Positions 35,960 through 45,530 of a stretch of DNA of 64,000 nucleotides are shown in pieces. Source of the DNA: Oceanospirillales bacterium. GTDB taxonomy: Bacteria; Pseudomonadota; Gammaproteobacteria; Pseudomonadales; Endozoicomonadaceae. The notes under the pieces are model-generated. The model saw only the letters and a list, made by a program, of their open reading frames with translations. It searched no databases and was not told where the DNA came from. Position 1 is the stretch's first letter. The number at the start of each line of letters is the position of its first letter. The stretch is taken from assembly GCA_004762125.1 (NCBI GenBank), contig SIHQ01000015.1, forward strand, positions 1-64,000. Reading direction: 5' to 3'. Position numbers and translations under genes: made by a program.

Positions 35960-37201
35960 TTACGATGCTTCCAGCGGACTTTTTTCAGGCTCTTTCTGCA
36001 GGCCGGTTAGTTGAATAACCAGCAATGAAACTAGGGTGAAAAGAGATGCAGCTGTAAGCCAGGCAGGGCTTATCTGCATTTGCTGACTGGTGAATCCCAG
36101 TGCAAGCAGTGTCGTAGCGAAACGAATGGTTTCAAGTTTGAATAATTTATCAGGTTTTTCGAGAACCCAACCTGAAAGCAGCAGGTTACAGGCAATAACC
36201 GCTATCCATAGAACATCAAACCATGAAGGTGTCAGACGATAGATTGCCATTAAACCAGTCGTTGCGCCCATCAGGAAAATGAACTGAATTCCGCTATAAA
36301 ACTGCAAGCCCTTGTTCATAGACGGGTTGTAGTTTTCGTAGCCATGAATGTCTGGGAATTTCATAGGTTTCGCAACATCGGCTGGACGATATCCGGTTTT
36401 ACGAAACCAGAGAGTAAACTTGTCCTTCCAGTTCTTCGTCGCTGAGGCATCGTTCCAAAGACCTGAATAAACCTGCAAGTTGGCCCAGACGGGATTCCAG
36501 CTTCTCAGTGGTTTGAGAGTACCGTAGCGAATGGCTTCGTAGTTGTCGTCTTCTTCCTTGAATGTACTGAAAATACGGTCCCATATAATAAATACGCCAC
36601 CATAGTTTTTATCCAAATACTTTTTGTTTTTAGCGTGATGAACTCGGTGATTCGAGGGCGTGACAAAAAAATTCTCAAACCAACCCAGTTTTGGTACATG
36701 CCTTGTATGCACCCAAAATTGGTAGAGAAGGTTAAGCAGGCTGATGGTAAAGAAGACAATGGGTGGAACACCGGCGACGGCTAATGGGATAAAGAAAACC
36801 CAGCTCAACAAAAATTTGCTACTACTTTGTCTTAAGGCTGTTGTCAGGTTGTATTCTTCGCTTTGGTGATGAATCGCATGGGCCGCCCAGAGAATATTAA
36901 TCTCATGACCTTTTCTATGGCCCCAGTAATAACAGAAATCATAAGCAAACCAGGCGAGTAACCATACCCACCAGTCACCAATATTTAAATTGAAGACAGC
37001 TACTGCTGAAAAAATGCCGGTATAGATTGAGACTTCGATAATTTTGGTAAGGATACCGCTGGAAATACTCAGCATGCCCATACTCAGACTATTGATCGAA
37101 TCATTCACACGGTAATAGTCTTTCTTTCGCAGAATCGTAGTCGTGATCTCTGCAATAATCATCACCAGAAAAACGGGTATGGCAAAAACGATGTAATCCA
37201 C
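35960..37201 (-). CDS. Sterol desaturase/fatty acid hydroxylase-family membrane enzyme
   Basis: A 413-residue di-iron membrane enzyme. The histidine boxes are visible: GHRKGHE, HAIHHQSEEYN and HRVHHAKNKKYLDKNYGG, with HTRHV between. Six or more transmembrane helices flank them, and a C-terminal membrane extension (about 290-400) makes it longer than the core family and similar to alkylglycerol monooxygenase-type proteins. Start is GTG. It lies 84 bp downstream of cbrB on the same strand. Substrate is unknown; ether lipids or hydroxylated fatty acids are likely classes. Confidence 0.85.
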   Translation of the reverse strand: MDYIVFAIPVFLVMIIAEITTTILRKKDYYRVNDSINSLSMGMLSISSGILTKIIEVSIYTGIFSAVAVFNLNIGDWWVWLLAWFAYDFCYYWGHRKGHEINILWAAHAIHHQSEEYNLTTALRQSSSKFLLSWVFFIPLAVAGVPPIVFFTISLLNLLYQFWVHTRHVPKLGWFENFFVTPSNHRVHHAKNKKYLDKNYGGVFIIWDRIFSTFKEEDDNYEAIRYGTLKPLRSWNPVWANLQVYSGLWNDASATKNWKDKFTLWFRKTGYRPADVAKPMKFPDIHGYENYNPSMNKGLQFYSGIQFIFLMGATTGLMAIYRLTPSWFDVLWIAVIACNLLLSGWVLEKPDKLFKLETIRFATTLLALGFTSQQMQISPAWLTAASLFTLVSLLVIQLTGLQKEPEKSPLEAS

Positions 37202-37254
37202 AGGTGCGTTCCATTCGTGGCCAAAACCACAGTATTTTTATTATTTGCACCTGT
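37200..37254. repeat. Inverted repeat flanking the desaturase start
   Basis: ACAGGTGC (37200-37207) and GCACCTGT (37247-37254) are perfect inverted copies. On the minus-strand mRNA they would pair across the leader and cover the GTG start, with an A-rich loop (AAATAATAAAAATA). It could modulate translation; no protein is known for it. Confidence 0.35.
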
Positions 37255-37285
37255 TTGTATCACATAGAGCTCTTAAGGAAAACTG

Positions 37286-38674
37286 TCAGGCAGACGCTTT
37301 CTTTCGTGGAATTCCCAGACGTTGGCGACGTTCCCATAGAGTTTTTCGACTGATTCCCAGTTTTTGAGCAAGTTCGGTTTCTGTCATCTGATCCTGGTGC
37401 TCGAGAACAAAACGCTGGAAGTAGTCTTCCAGAGACAAGCCGTCCTTATTCTCTATCACAGGAGCACTACTGCCCACAGTTTCAAGAGTCGGCGAGGCGC
37501 GAAACATGGTGCTCTTGATTTGAACATCAAGATCCATCAATTCAGGCATGATGATATTGTCATCACTGAGGATAACTGCGCGTTCAATAGCATGTTCAAG
37601 TTCACGAACATTGCCCGGCCACTGGTGCTGGCAGATAGCCGCCATGGATTCTGGTGAGTAGGAGTAAACTTCCAGCTCCATCTTTGCACAGATACGCTCC
37701 AGTAACCTTTCGGCCAGCATCAGCACATCATTGCCGCGTTCTCGGAGTGCGGGAATTCTCAGCTCAACAACTTTCAGTCGGTAGTAAAGGTCCTCACGAA
37801 AATCGCCAGTAGAAGAGAGTTTTCTAAGGTTTCTGTGAGTGGCTGCGATCAGGCGGACATCCACTTTTTGGGAATGTACTGCGCCTACACGACGAATTTC
37901 TCCTTCCTGAAGTACACGAAGCAAGCGGGCTTGTGCTTCCAGTGGCAGTTCGCCAATTTCATCAAGAAACAGAGTGCCACCGTTAGCAGCTTCAATCAGG
38001 CCGGTTCGAGCGGCTGTTGCACCGGTGAAGGAACCTTTCTCGTGACCAAATAATTCAGATTCAATCAGAGATTCAGGAATAGCTGCACAGTTCACAGAGA
38101 TCATCGGGCCGTTAGCTCGACGACTGTTTTCATGAAGGGATTTGGCAACCAATTCTTTACCGGTACCGGATTCCCCTTGAATCAGAACAGTGGCATGGGT
38201 GGGCGCTACTTTTTTAATTCGTTTGAACAGTAGTCGCATGGCATCACACTGACCGAGAATGCCACTGAAACCACTTTCCGGACACTCTTCAATAGTGCTG
38301 GCTTTGCCTGGTGCTGCAGGCCTGCGAGACATGATCGTACTGACCCGCTCCAGCATTTCAGTATGATCAAAGGGTTTGGCGATATAGTCGACAGCCCCCA
38401 TTTTCATAGTGTCTACTGCTGAATTCATACTGGCGTAGCTGGTCATGATCAACACCGGTATACCTTCAGCAAGGTTGATCAGTTCAGTACCTGGTGAGCC
38501 TGGTAGGCGTAAGTCACTGATGATCATGTCGTAATCTTTCAGGTTGTAGGACAGCTCTGCCTCGTGAACGGAGCCGGCCTCGCTGACAGTGTATTCGCTG
38601 CGTGTCAGCAACCGTCGAAGAGAGGCACGGATAATCTCCTCATCTTCGACGATCAGTATATTGCCACGGCTCAT
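37286..38674 (-). CDS. cbrB: CbrB, NtrC-type response regulator
   Basis: A 462-residue sigma-54 activator. The receiver domain (1-115) has acidic pocket VEDEE, phospho-acceptor Asp54 (SDLRLPG) and Lys100. The AAA+ domain follows, with Walker A GESGTGKE (about 167-174), the sigma-54 contact loop GSFTGA and Walker [13 protein letters not shown]. The Fis-type HTH is at the C-terminus ([20 protein letters not shown]). Receiver sequence and context match CbrB, which controls carbon-nitrogen balance and, in Pseudomonas, the CrcZ small RNA. Start ATG 38674 overlaps the cbrA stop and has GAGGGGG upstream. Confidence 0.88.
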   Translation of the reverse strand: MSRGNILIVEDEEIIRASLRRLLTRSEYTVSEAGSVHEAELSYNLKDYDMIISDLRLPGSPGTELINLAEGIPVLIMTSYASMNSAVDTMKMGAVDYIAKPFDHTEMLERVSTIMSRRPAAPGKASTIEECPESGFSGILGQCDAMRLLFKRIKKVAPTHATVLIQGESGTGKELVAKSLHENSRRANGPMISVNCAAIPESLIESELFGHEKGSFTGATAARTGLIEAANGGTLFLDEIGELPLEAQARLLRVLQEGEIRRVGAVHSQKVDVRLIAATHRNLRKLSSTGDFREDLYYRLKVVELRIPALRERGNDVLMLAERLLERICAKMELEVYSYSPESMAAICQHQWPGNVRELEHAIERAVILSDDNIIMPELMDLDVQIKSTMFRASPTLETVGSSAPVIENKDGLSLEDYFQRFVLEHQDQMTETELAQKLGISRKTLWERRQRLGIPRKKASA

Positions 38675-41600
38675 ACGGTTTCCCCCTCCTGCTCCCACTG
38701 GTCATGGGAGTCGTAAGTCATATAACCTTGCCGCTGCCTGATATTTTCCGATCCAGCTTCTTCTTGCTCAAGGCTGTTCGGCTCATGACGCGGCAGGGAA
38801 ATGATAAATCGTGTGCCTCTTTCAAGCACTTTATCCACTGGACTGACGATCTGAATGGAGCCGAAGTGTTCCTCGACAATATTCCAGGTCAACGCCAGCC
38901 CGAGGCCGGTGCCTTTACCGGCTTCCTTGGTAGTGAAAAATGGTTCAAACAGGCGTTCCTGGATTGCGGCAGGTATGCCGTGCCCCTGGTCTTCAACTTC
39001 AATGCTGACCGTATGCGGAGTTGCTGAGGTTCTTATTGTTATTGTGCTGCTCTTTGATAATTCAGAGCTGTCAGACGAGGCATCCACTGCATTAGTCAGG
39101 AGGTTGATAAAGACCTGCTGAAGTTTCTGTTGATCGCCCACCACTCTGTGGTCTGCGTCACATAGATTTAGAAACCTGATATTGCTGCTCTTTCTGCCAA
39201 GTTGCAACAGGCTGATGGATTCCTGGACACAGGACTCGATATTAACCGCTTCCAGCAAGGCATTGTCTTTTCGGTTTTGGCCGTTGTGGGCGTAGCTGAC
39301 CAGCATATGTACGATACGTGTGACGCGCTTGGTTTGCTCCAGTACTTGTCCGGCGACTTCTCGGGTTTCCGCTTCATCCGAAAGGGCCTTCAGTTCCTGT
39401 GCAAGACAGTCAATAGCGGTGACCGGGTTGCCAATTTCATGGGCAACACCTGCAGCTAGTTGGCCGATGGAAGCCAGTCGCTCACTGTGAAACAGCTGAT
39501 CTTCCATTACCTGATTTTCAGTATGATCTTCAATCAGCATGACTGTATTACCACTGGTGCCTGAAACAGGCGCTACGATGCTGGCTTTATGGAGGTTAAA
39601 ATAGCGATTTCTATCTTCTATTTCGACACTGTGTTTGAGCAGATGCTGATCTTTGATGGTTGAAAAATGTCCTAGAATTTTATTCCATGGCGACTGAATC
39701 TGGAGCAGCGGTCCACCCAAAACATCCTCAGCTGTTATGCCGGTCAGATCTTTCATGGCATGGTTCCAGAGCATCACATCACCATTACCATCAACCGAGC
39801 ATAAAGCCATGGGCAGGTTGTTCAGAGTATCTCTGTGGTAGCGACGAAGGCTGTCCAGTTCACCAGCAAGGCCGCTGAGTTGGGTGTGGTATGCCTCCAG
39901 TCGGGATTCCATAAAATGGATATCCTGAGGCACATAACCTTTGTCTTTATCCCACGGTAGGAAGTTCTCCACTATCTCATGGGCAACCGTTGGCCCCATC
40001 AAACCAGACAGGTTTTTCTCAATCATTTCACGCAGACGTACAAGAGCGTGAGCGCGGCTTTCATCTTCCTTGAGTCCAAGGTCCTTCAGCGCACGGCTGA
40101 CTTCTTGTCGAGCGACCAGACTACCAAGAGGTTTGCTGAGCATTTCATGGAAGTCATAGGCGGATTTGGCGACAGGAATCTTGTGTTCACGACCATCAGG
40201 GTTCTCTACCTGACAGGCAGAGGCCGCAGCACGCTCTTCAGAGCTCATTTTGGTTAGGGAAGATATGGCATAGATAAGCGTTGCATTGACGGCCAGAGAG
40301 ATCATGCCAAACAGATGCCACTGCTGGTAAAGGTAAGATGACATCTCGGTAAACCACTGGCCGTAACGACCCACATCGATCATTTGGGGTAGCATCATGG
40401 TCACCAGCCAGATACTGGTGCCGGCAATCAGACCGGAAATGAAACCCTTACGGTTGGCTTTTGGCCAGTACAGCACACAGAGAGCGCCTGGTAACAGTTG
40501 CAAGGCTCCGACATACGCTATGACACCGAGGTTATAAAGAGCGTGTTGAGACTCCCAGAGCCGGTAGAAACCATAAGAAGCCAAAATCAATGTTGCTATC
40601 AGCAACCGTTTTACCCACGACAGCCAACGATAGATATTCACTTCCATTTGAACAGGGGCCGGGTAATAAGGCAGTACCAGATGATTCAGAATCATCGAAG
40701 ACAAAGCCAGTGTAGTGACAATGGTCAAACCACTGGCTGCCGCCAGCCCCCCTACATAGGAGACAATGGTTAACCAGGGCATGCCCAGAGAATGGCCAAT
40801 CATCAGGGTGAAATAATCAGCGGTTACCGGACTATCGAGTTTGATCCCGGCCCAGAGAATCAGAAGGGTTGGCAGACTGAGAACCAGCAGGAATAGAGGC
40901 ATGCCCCAACTGGCAACATTCAATGATTGTTTGCCACGGTTCTCGGCAAAAACCATATGAAACATATGGGGCATCACGATGGCTGAAGCAAAAAACATCA
41001 GTAACATAGTTCGCCAGGGACCGTCTTCAACAGGAGTCTGCATACCAGCCAGAGTTTCGCTGTTTTCGGCGAGCCAGGTATCAACACCTTCAAAGCCATT
41101 AAATACCTTGAAGATAATCACACCACCCAGCGTCATCATGACCAGTAATTTGACGACGGACTCAACGGCCATAGCCACTACAAGCCCTTGGTGTTGATCA
41201 CGAGCAGAAATATGTCGGGTACCAAACAGGATGGCAAACAGGGTCACCATCAAGCAGAAAACAATGGCGAGTGTTTTAGGTGAGTACTCATTACTGATCA
41301 GGTGAATACTGTCTGATACGGCCTGAATCTGTAGTGATAATAGAGGCATGCTGACGGTTAACATCAGAACAGTGGCAAGGGTGCCTGCCAGCGAACTTCG
41401 GAAACGAAAGGCAAAAACATCGGCCAGAGAACTGAGCTGATACGTCCGAGTAATTCTTAATATGGGGCTGAGTAATACCGGTGCAAGTAGGAAGGCTCCG
41501 CTGATGCCAAAGTAATAAGCAAGAAAAACGTAACCGTGTTCGCTGGCAATTCCCAGGCTACCAAAATAGGCCCAGCTACTGGCGTAGACACCAAGGGATA

Positions 41601-41730
41601 GAACATAGACGGCTGGATGACGAACCACTCTTTGGGGAACCCAGCCTTTCTCTGTGGCCCAGGCACACAAAAACAGCACCAAGAGATAAGAAATACTGAC
41701 CAGCAGCAGGTCTTGCAGATCAAAGTTCAT
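38671..41730 (-). CDS. cbrA: CbrA, sensor kinase with sodium/solute symporter domain
   Basis: About 1019 residues. The first 500 form a 13-helix SLC5/SSS transporter-like domain. A linker and PAS domain ([20 protein letters not shown]) lead to the HisKA domain ([16 protein letters not shown], phospho-His near 764) and ATPase domain ([26 protein letters not shown]). The layout is that of CbrA, known to take up histidine and to signal to CbrB. There is no attached receiver. ATG 41730 overlaps the end of the small upstream ORF; the longer frame to 41769 is unlikely. Confidence 0.9.
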   Translation of the reverse strand: MNFDLQDLLLVSISYLLVLFLCAWATEKGWVPQRVVRHPAVYVLSLGVYASSWAYFGSLGIASEHGYVFLAYYFGISGAFLLAPVLLSPILRITRTYQLSSLADVFAFRFRSSLAGTLATVLMLTVSMPLLSLQIQAVSDSIHLISNEYSPKTLAIVFCLMVTLFAILFGTRHISARDQHQGLVVAMAVESVVKLLVMMTLGGVIIFKVFNGFEGVDTWLAENSETLAGMQTPVEDGPWRTMLLMFFASAIVMPHMFHMVFAENRGKQSLNVASWGMPLFLLVLSLPTLLILWAGIKLDSPVTADYFTLMIGHSLGMPWLTIVSYVGGLAAASGLTIVTTLALSSMILNHLVLPYYPAPVQMEVNIYRWLSWVKRLLIATLILASYGFYRLWESQHALYNLGVIAYVGALQLLPGALCVLYWPKANRKGFISGLIAGTSIWLVTMMLPQMIDVGRYGQWFTEMSSYLYQQWHLFGMISLAVNATLIYAISSLTKMSSEERAAASACQVENPDGREHKIPVAKSAYDFHEMLSKPLGSLVARQEVSRALKDLGLKEDESRAHALVRLREMIEKNLSGLMGPTVAHEIVENFLPWDKDKGYVPQDIHFMESRLEAYHTQLSGLAGELDSLRRYHRDTLNNLPMALCSVDGNGDVMLWNHAMKDLTGITAEDVLGGPLLQIQSPWNKILGHFSTIKDQHLLKHSVEIEDRNRYFNLHKASIVAPVSGTSGNTVMLIEDHTENQVMEDQLFHSERLASIGQLAAGVAHEIGNPVTAIDCLAQELKALSDEAETREVAGQVLEQTKRVTRIVHMLVSYAHNGQNRKDNALLEAVNIESCVQESISLLQLGRKSSNIRFLNLCDADHRVVGDQQKLQQVFINLLTNAVDASSDSSELSKSSTITIRTSATPHTVSIEVEDQGHGIPAAIQERLFEPFFTTKEAGKGTGLGLALTWNIVEEHFGSIQIVSPVDKVLERGTRFIISLPRHEPNSLEQEEAGSENIRQRQGYMTYDSHDQWEQEGETV

Positions 41731-41896
41731 CGGATTCGCTCCTGGGCTGAAGAACAAACCCCGCGGCAATCACGATAAGCCAGAGAATCCAAGGCTGATA
41801 CCAGTTATCTCCGGTGGTAATCCACCATCCCATAATAGCTGGAGAAAAAAGATAAATGCTGATGATCAGTAAGAGAACCAGGCGGTAGATGTACAT
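41720..41896 (-). CDS. cbrX: Small membrane protein upstream of cbrA (CbrX-like)
   Basis: A 58-codon ORF starting MYIYRLVLLLIISIYLFSPA and ending SESDEL. It has two hydrophobic segments separated by WWITTGDNWYQ, so a small double-pass membrane protein. Its TGA lies inside the cbrA start region (an 11-base overlap), so cbrA translation is probably coupled to it. Pseudomonas has a comparable small coupled ORF, cbrX, in this exact place. The name here rests on position and coupling, since I cannot align the sequences. Confidence 0.7.
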   Translation of the reverse strand: MYIYRLVLLLIISIYLFSPAIMGWWITTGDNWYQPWILWLIVIAAGFVLQPRSESDEL

Positions 41897-42000
41897 GCAA
41901 CGTCAGTACTAATTTGATGCTGGGCTGCTATGTTACCGGCTGTAGCAATAAACCGCAAAGTTGACGGTATTAGTCTCTATTTTGGCAGGGATGTTTGGTT

Positions 42001-42771
42001 TTATATTCCGGGTGGGCTGTAAGTCACCCAGAACACCATATTGCCGGGGCAATCTTCACCAAGAATTTCGTTCATTAACTCATTTGCTTTGAGTGTACCC
42101 ATTTTTTTGATCCATTTCGGATCGTCCAGTTTTTCATTCAAAAACCAGCTGGGCAACGCGTTGATTCGACTGTCGTAGTAAGCGAGAGGAAATCTAATGT
42201 CTTTGGGTAAACGCTTTCTCTTGATGCTGAGTGCGGCATCACAGCGAACAACAAGACTCTCTGCTACTTGCTTGCGCTTGCTGACGTAATTTCCCGCTTC
42301 ACGACGATACTTGTCTTCGTAAGGACCCATCAGTTCTTCATAACGATTTTCGATGCAGTGGTCATAGGCACGGCTGATCTCATCGTTTTTGTAACCCATG
42401 ATCTTGCAGGCCTCTTTTACTCGTGTTCGAAACTCCTGGCTGATTTGCACATACCAGGGGGCATGGGGGCCAAGAATTTCCTGAGCTTCCTGATTGGCGA
42501 CAAAATAGAGATTTTCATCAGGAGTGAAACAAAGTGCTGAATCTTGTGAATTTACCGCATCAATTTTCTTCAGATCGGGTTCTTTGCTAACAGCGGTTTC
42601 TCGCTCAAAACGAGATTTCTGGCAGAATTCAGAGTCAGTGATATCGATAGCCGCATCAGGCATAGGACTGACTCTATCAGGTGTGATCGCCAGAGTGTTC
42701 TGTCCATAAACGACAAGAACCAGCGTCAGAAAAAATTTGAAGGCAGGTACAACTTTGCTGAAAACTGACAT
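42001..42771 (-). CDS. Exported hypothetical protein
   Basis: A 256-residue protein starting at ATG 42771 (GGGAG five bases upstream) with a signal peptide (VVPAFKFFLTLVLVVYGQNTLA). The mature part is helical and charged, with scattered cysteines (EFCQKSRF, SALCFTP, KEACKIMG, DHCIENR, VVRCDA, GEDCPGN), probably paired in the periplasm. I do not recognise it. It is inserted between gluQRS and the cbrX-cbrA operon on the same strand, where Pseudomonas has no gene. Confidence 0.6.
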   Translation of the reverse strand: MSVFSKVVPAFKFFLTLVLVVYGQNTLAITPDRVSPMPDAAIDITDSEFCQKSRFERETAVSKEPDLKKIDAVNSQDSALCFTPDENLYFVANQEAQEILGPHAPWYVQISQEFRTRVKEACKIMGYKNDEISRAYDHCIENRYEELMGPYEDKYRREAGNYVSKRKQVAESLVVRCDAALSIKRKRLPKDIRFPLAYYDSRINALPSWFLNEKLDDPKWIKKMGTLKANELMNEILGEDCPGNMVFWVTYSPPGI

Positions 42772-42852
42772 GTCCACTCCCTGGAAACATCGATCTCGTC
42801 AAGCTAATACTCTATGTATAACACTCTCGCTGTTTAGGATAAAGCGGCAGAG

Positions 42853-43743
42853 TTATGGCAGAGACGTTAATGGCACAGACATCTGTGAAGCAATAGCTCC
42901 TAGTTGCCAATGTTTCACACCCCATTTAATAATTTCGCTGACCGAGCTGCCAACCAGGCACGGCTCGGGATTTTGGCCAAGAGCGGTAAGCGCTTTTAGC
43001 AAAGCTTCAGCCGGATTATCCAGTGATACAGCAGGTGCATGATTCTGTTTGCTGAGCTTGCCACCATCATCATGAGTAATGACTGGGAAATGGCCATAGG
43101 CCGGAGAACTGATCTCCAACACGGATTGTAAACAAAGCTGCCAAGGCGTGGCATAAAGAAGATCTGAACCACGGATTACATGGGTAATGCCTTGGTAGGC
43201 ATCATCAACACAGACCGCAAGTTGGTATGCGTATAGACCGTCTTTGCGTTTGATGATGAAGTCACCAAGGTCAATTAGGTCGGATGAAACTTTTTTTTGA
43301 ATAAGATCATCAAAAGAAACAGTTGAATCAGGGCAGTGAATTCTCAACGAATGAGTTTTTTCTGATATTCGATGTTGCCCACGACAAGTACCTGGGTAAA
43401 CGCCGTTAGTGCCACGAAGTTCTTTACGGGTGCAGGTACAGCAGTAAACAGCTCCCACTGCTCGCAATTCTTCGATTGCCTGGTCATAAGCATCAGAACG
43501 AGTGCTTTGATAGAGAACACTGTCATCCCAGTGCAGACCATGTACTTCCAATGCTTTCAGAATTAACGCTGCTGCGCCCGGTTGTTCTCTAGGAGGGTCA
43601 ATATCTTCCATTCGAACCAACCATTTTCCACCGTTAGTCCGAGCATCCAGATAACTGGCCAAAGCAGCAACGAGAGAACCAAAGTGCAGAGGCCCTGATG
43701 GAGAAGGAGCAAAACGTCCGATGTAGATAGGAGTGTCAGGCAT
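42853..43743 (-). CDS. gluQ: Glutamyl-Q tRNA(Asp) synthetase
   Basis: A 296-residue shortened GluRS-like enzyme that attaches glutamate to queuosine in tRNA-Asp. The HIGH-type motif is PSPSGPLHFGS, the zinc site is YCCTCTRKEL with GTCRGQH, and the KMSKS-type motif is KLSKQNH. RMEDIDPPRE is a family block. It lacks the anticodon-binding domain of GluRS, as expected. It lies downstream of dksA with a hairpin between, the usual synteny. Confidence 0.93.
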   Translation of the reverse strand: MPDTPIYIGRFAPSPSGPLHFGSLVAALASYLDARTNGGKWLVRMEDIDPPREQPGAAALILKALEVHGLHWDDSVLYQSTRSDAYDQAIEELRAVGAVYCCTCTRKELRGTNGVYPGTCRGQHRISEKTHSLRIHCPDSTVSFDDLIQKKVSSDLIDLGDFIIKRKDGLYAYQLAVCVDDAYQGITHVIRGSDLLYATPWQLCLQSVLEISSPAYGHFPVITHDDGGKLSKQNHAPAVSLDNPAEALLKALTALGQNPEPCLVGSSVSEIIKWGVKHWQLGAIASQMSVPLTSLP

Positions 43744-43761
43744 TTAATCTCCAGAAACAAC

Positions 43762-43794
43762 AAAGCCGCGCACATAAAAATGTCGCGGCTTTTG
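43762..43794 (-). terminator. Terminator/attenuator between dksA and gluQ
   Basis: An AAAGCCGCG.ACA / TGTCGCGGCTTT stem (one bulged C) lies 33 bp past the dksA stop and 19 bp before gluQ. On the minus strand it is followed by TTTGTTGTTT. Probably partial termination, so that gluQ is expressed less than dksA. Confidence 0.7.
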
Positions 43795-43826
43795 TCGCAG
43801 GCCTCTAGCAAAAGGATCAGCTATAA

Positions 43827-44270
43827 CTAGCTGCCCAGCTGCCTTTCCTTGATTTCGGCCAGAGTCTTGCAGTCGATGCAAAGAGTTGCAGTCGGACGAG
43901 CTTCCAGACGACGAATACCGATTTCAACACCACAAGAATCACAAAAACCGTAATCATCTTCCTCAATGCGAGTCAGAGTCTTGTCGATTTTTCTAATTAA
44001 CTTGCGTTCACGGTCACGGGTCCGCAATTCCAGACTGAACTCTTCTTCCTGGCTGGCTCGATCAGCCGGGTCCGGGAAGTTTGCAGCTTCATCCTGCATA
44101 TGGTTTACGGTGCGATCGACCTCCTCCATCAACTCTTGCTTCCACTGCTTGAGGATGTTGGTGAAGTGCACGACATGGTCGTCGTTCATATATTCTTCGC
44201 CATCTTTCTCCACGTATGGAGTAAATGAGCGAAGCAGATTGCTTTGATCGGCTTGTTTCTGTGCTGACAT
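43827..44270 (-). CDS. dksA: RNA polymerase-binding transcription factor DksA
   Basis: A 147-residue DksA, which enters the RNA polymerase secondary channel with ppGpp and drives the stringent response. The coiled coil ends with the acidic tip DPADRAS, and the zinc finger cysteines are at 110, 113, 131 and 134 (CDSC and CIDC). Length and C-terminal helix (TLAEIKERQLGS) are standard. Confidence 0.95.
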   Translation of the reverse strand: MSAQKQADQSNLLRSFTPYVEKDGEEYMNDDHVVHFTNILKQWKQELMEEVDRTVNHMQDEAANFPDPADRASQEEEFSLELRTRDRERKLIRKIDKTLTRIEEDDYGFCDSCGVEIGIRRLEARPTATLCIDCKTLAEIKERQLGS

Positions 44271-44624
44271 GATTACAGCCCCATCACCTTCTCGTTCATA
44301 GCCATGGCTTACAGCACAACATGGCTTTCCATCCGATGCCGGAATTGCCGGCCTCCCTGAAAGCTGAGGTCAACACTTATGGGTCAAGTAGCTACGTCAA
44401 TTACAACGGCTGTCCTAACCCTATGCCTCTTGCCTTCCTCACAGACGCGGAGAAACTACCAAAACAGATGGCTCTGCGCCATAAAAAAATGTTTTCCGCA
44501 ACTGACGGCAAATGATTATCCAGTATTGACGAGTCACAATATTGTGACACTCTGGGTAATCGTTGTGCCGCTATCATAGAATGCAAAATTAGAATATCAA
44601 CAACTGATTTAATGAAAATATAGA
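44271..44624. other. Intergenic region between divergent dksA and sfsA
   Basis: 354 bp holding the promoters of both genes. A 64-codon frame at 44321-44515 has no ribosome site or recognisable features. A perfect palindrome at 44533 is the only clear signal. Confidence 0.5.
44533..44548. promoter_or_regulatory. 16-bp perfect palindrome, putative operator
   Basis: GTCACAATATTGTGAC reads the same on both strands. It lies 76 bp before the sfsA start and 262 bp from dksA. The order TCACA..TGTGA is the reverse of a CRP site, so CRP is not the obvious binder. The regulator is unknown. Confidence 0.5.
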
Positions 44625-45353
44625 ATGAACTTTGAAAAAAATCTGCAATCTGGCAAATTTATTTTGCGCTACAAACGATTTATGGCTGATGTTGAGTTGG
44701 AAGATGGGAGCCAGATCACTATTCACTGCCCCAATACCGGCTCGATGAAAAACTGCCTATTTTCTGGTAGAAAGGTTTGGTTTCTGGACTCTGAAAACCC
44801 TAAGCGGAAATATTCCTGTACTTGGGAGTTAGCCGAAATTCCGGTGATTTTCGATGGAGTAGAAAAAAATACTCTTGCTGGCCTCAATACCGGAAGAGCC
44901 AACAAACTTGTCGAAGAAGCTCTGAGAGAAAAAAGAGTTGAAAGCCTATCTGAGTATTCGGAAATCCGTCGGGAAGTGAAATATGGTGAAGAAAATAGCC
45001 GTGTTGATTTTTTACTCCAGCAGGAAAATTTGCCTGATTGCTATGTAGAAGTGAAAAGCGTCACTCTGGCCATGGGAGAGGGTCTTGGGTTGTTTCCTGA
45101 TTCGGTGACAAGCCGTGGAACTAAGCATCTTAGAGAGCTGACCGCCATTGTGGAAAACGGTGGTAGAGCCGTGCTTCTCTTCTGTGTTCAGCATACCGGA
45201 ATCGATAGAGTAGCTGCTGCGGAAGAAATTGACCCTGTATACGCTGAAGCCCTGCGGCAGGCTGTAAAGGCCGGAGTGGAAGTGATTGCTATGGGTGCGG
45301 ACATATCCACTGAATCTATTAGCCTTGAGCGGGTTCTGCCTGTATTGATTTGA
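44625..45353 (+). CDS. sfsA: SfsA family protein (sugar fermentation stimulation / DNA-binding nuclease-like)
   Basis: A 242-residue SfsA. Conserved blocks: RYKRFMADVELEDG, HCPNTGSMKNCLFSG, LAGLNTGRANKLVEEAL, REVKYGEENSRVDFLL, CYVEVKSVTLAMGEGLGLFPD and TSRGTKHLRELT. The second half has a nuclease-like fold; the first half is OB-like. E. coli SfsA influences maltose genes, but the true biochemical function is not settled. sfsA beside dksA is a common gammaproteobacterial arrangement. Confidence 0.93.
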   Translation: MNFEKNLQSGKFILRYKRFMADVELEDGSQITIHCPNTGSMKNCLFSGRKVWFLDSENPKRKYSCTWELAEIPVIFDGVEKNTLAGLNTGRANKLVEEALREKRVESLSEYSEIRREVKYGEENSRVDFLLQQENLPDCYVEVKSVTLAMGEGLGLFPDSVTSRGTKHLRELTAIVENGGRAVLLFCVQHTGIDRVAAAEEIDPVYAEALRQAVKAGVEVIAMGADISTESISLERVLPVLI

Positions 45354-45373
45354 AATAACACTTAAAAGAGATT

Positions 45374-45396
45374 TATACCCGTTGCCTTCGGGTATA
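45374..45396 (+). terminator. Hairpin after sfsA
   Basis: TATACCCG (45374-45381) pairs with CGGGTATA (45389-45396), 7-nt loop, 21 bp after the sfsA stop. No T-run follows, so termination is only possible, not clear. Confidence 0.4.
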
Positions 45397-45530
45397 CACA
45401 CAACAGCGGCTTGTCATTAAGGCAATTTTCCGAGACAAGTCTATCTTGAGCTTTTCCCTAACGGGTTGTTCGTACAACAATGCCGGACGGTTTAGTGCTC
45501 AGGGTAACTGCCGTGAGTGGGTCAAACATA

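Noticed and set aside
37202-37285. CrcZ-like small RNA after cbrB
   Set aside because: The gap is only 84 bp and lacks repeated CA motifs and a terminator; there is no room for a CrcZ homologue.
44321-44515. 64-codon ORF in the dksA-sfsA gap
   Set aside because: No ribosome site, no hydrophobic or conserved features, and it overlaps a better plus-strand frame of the same kind; probably chance.
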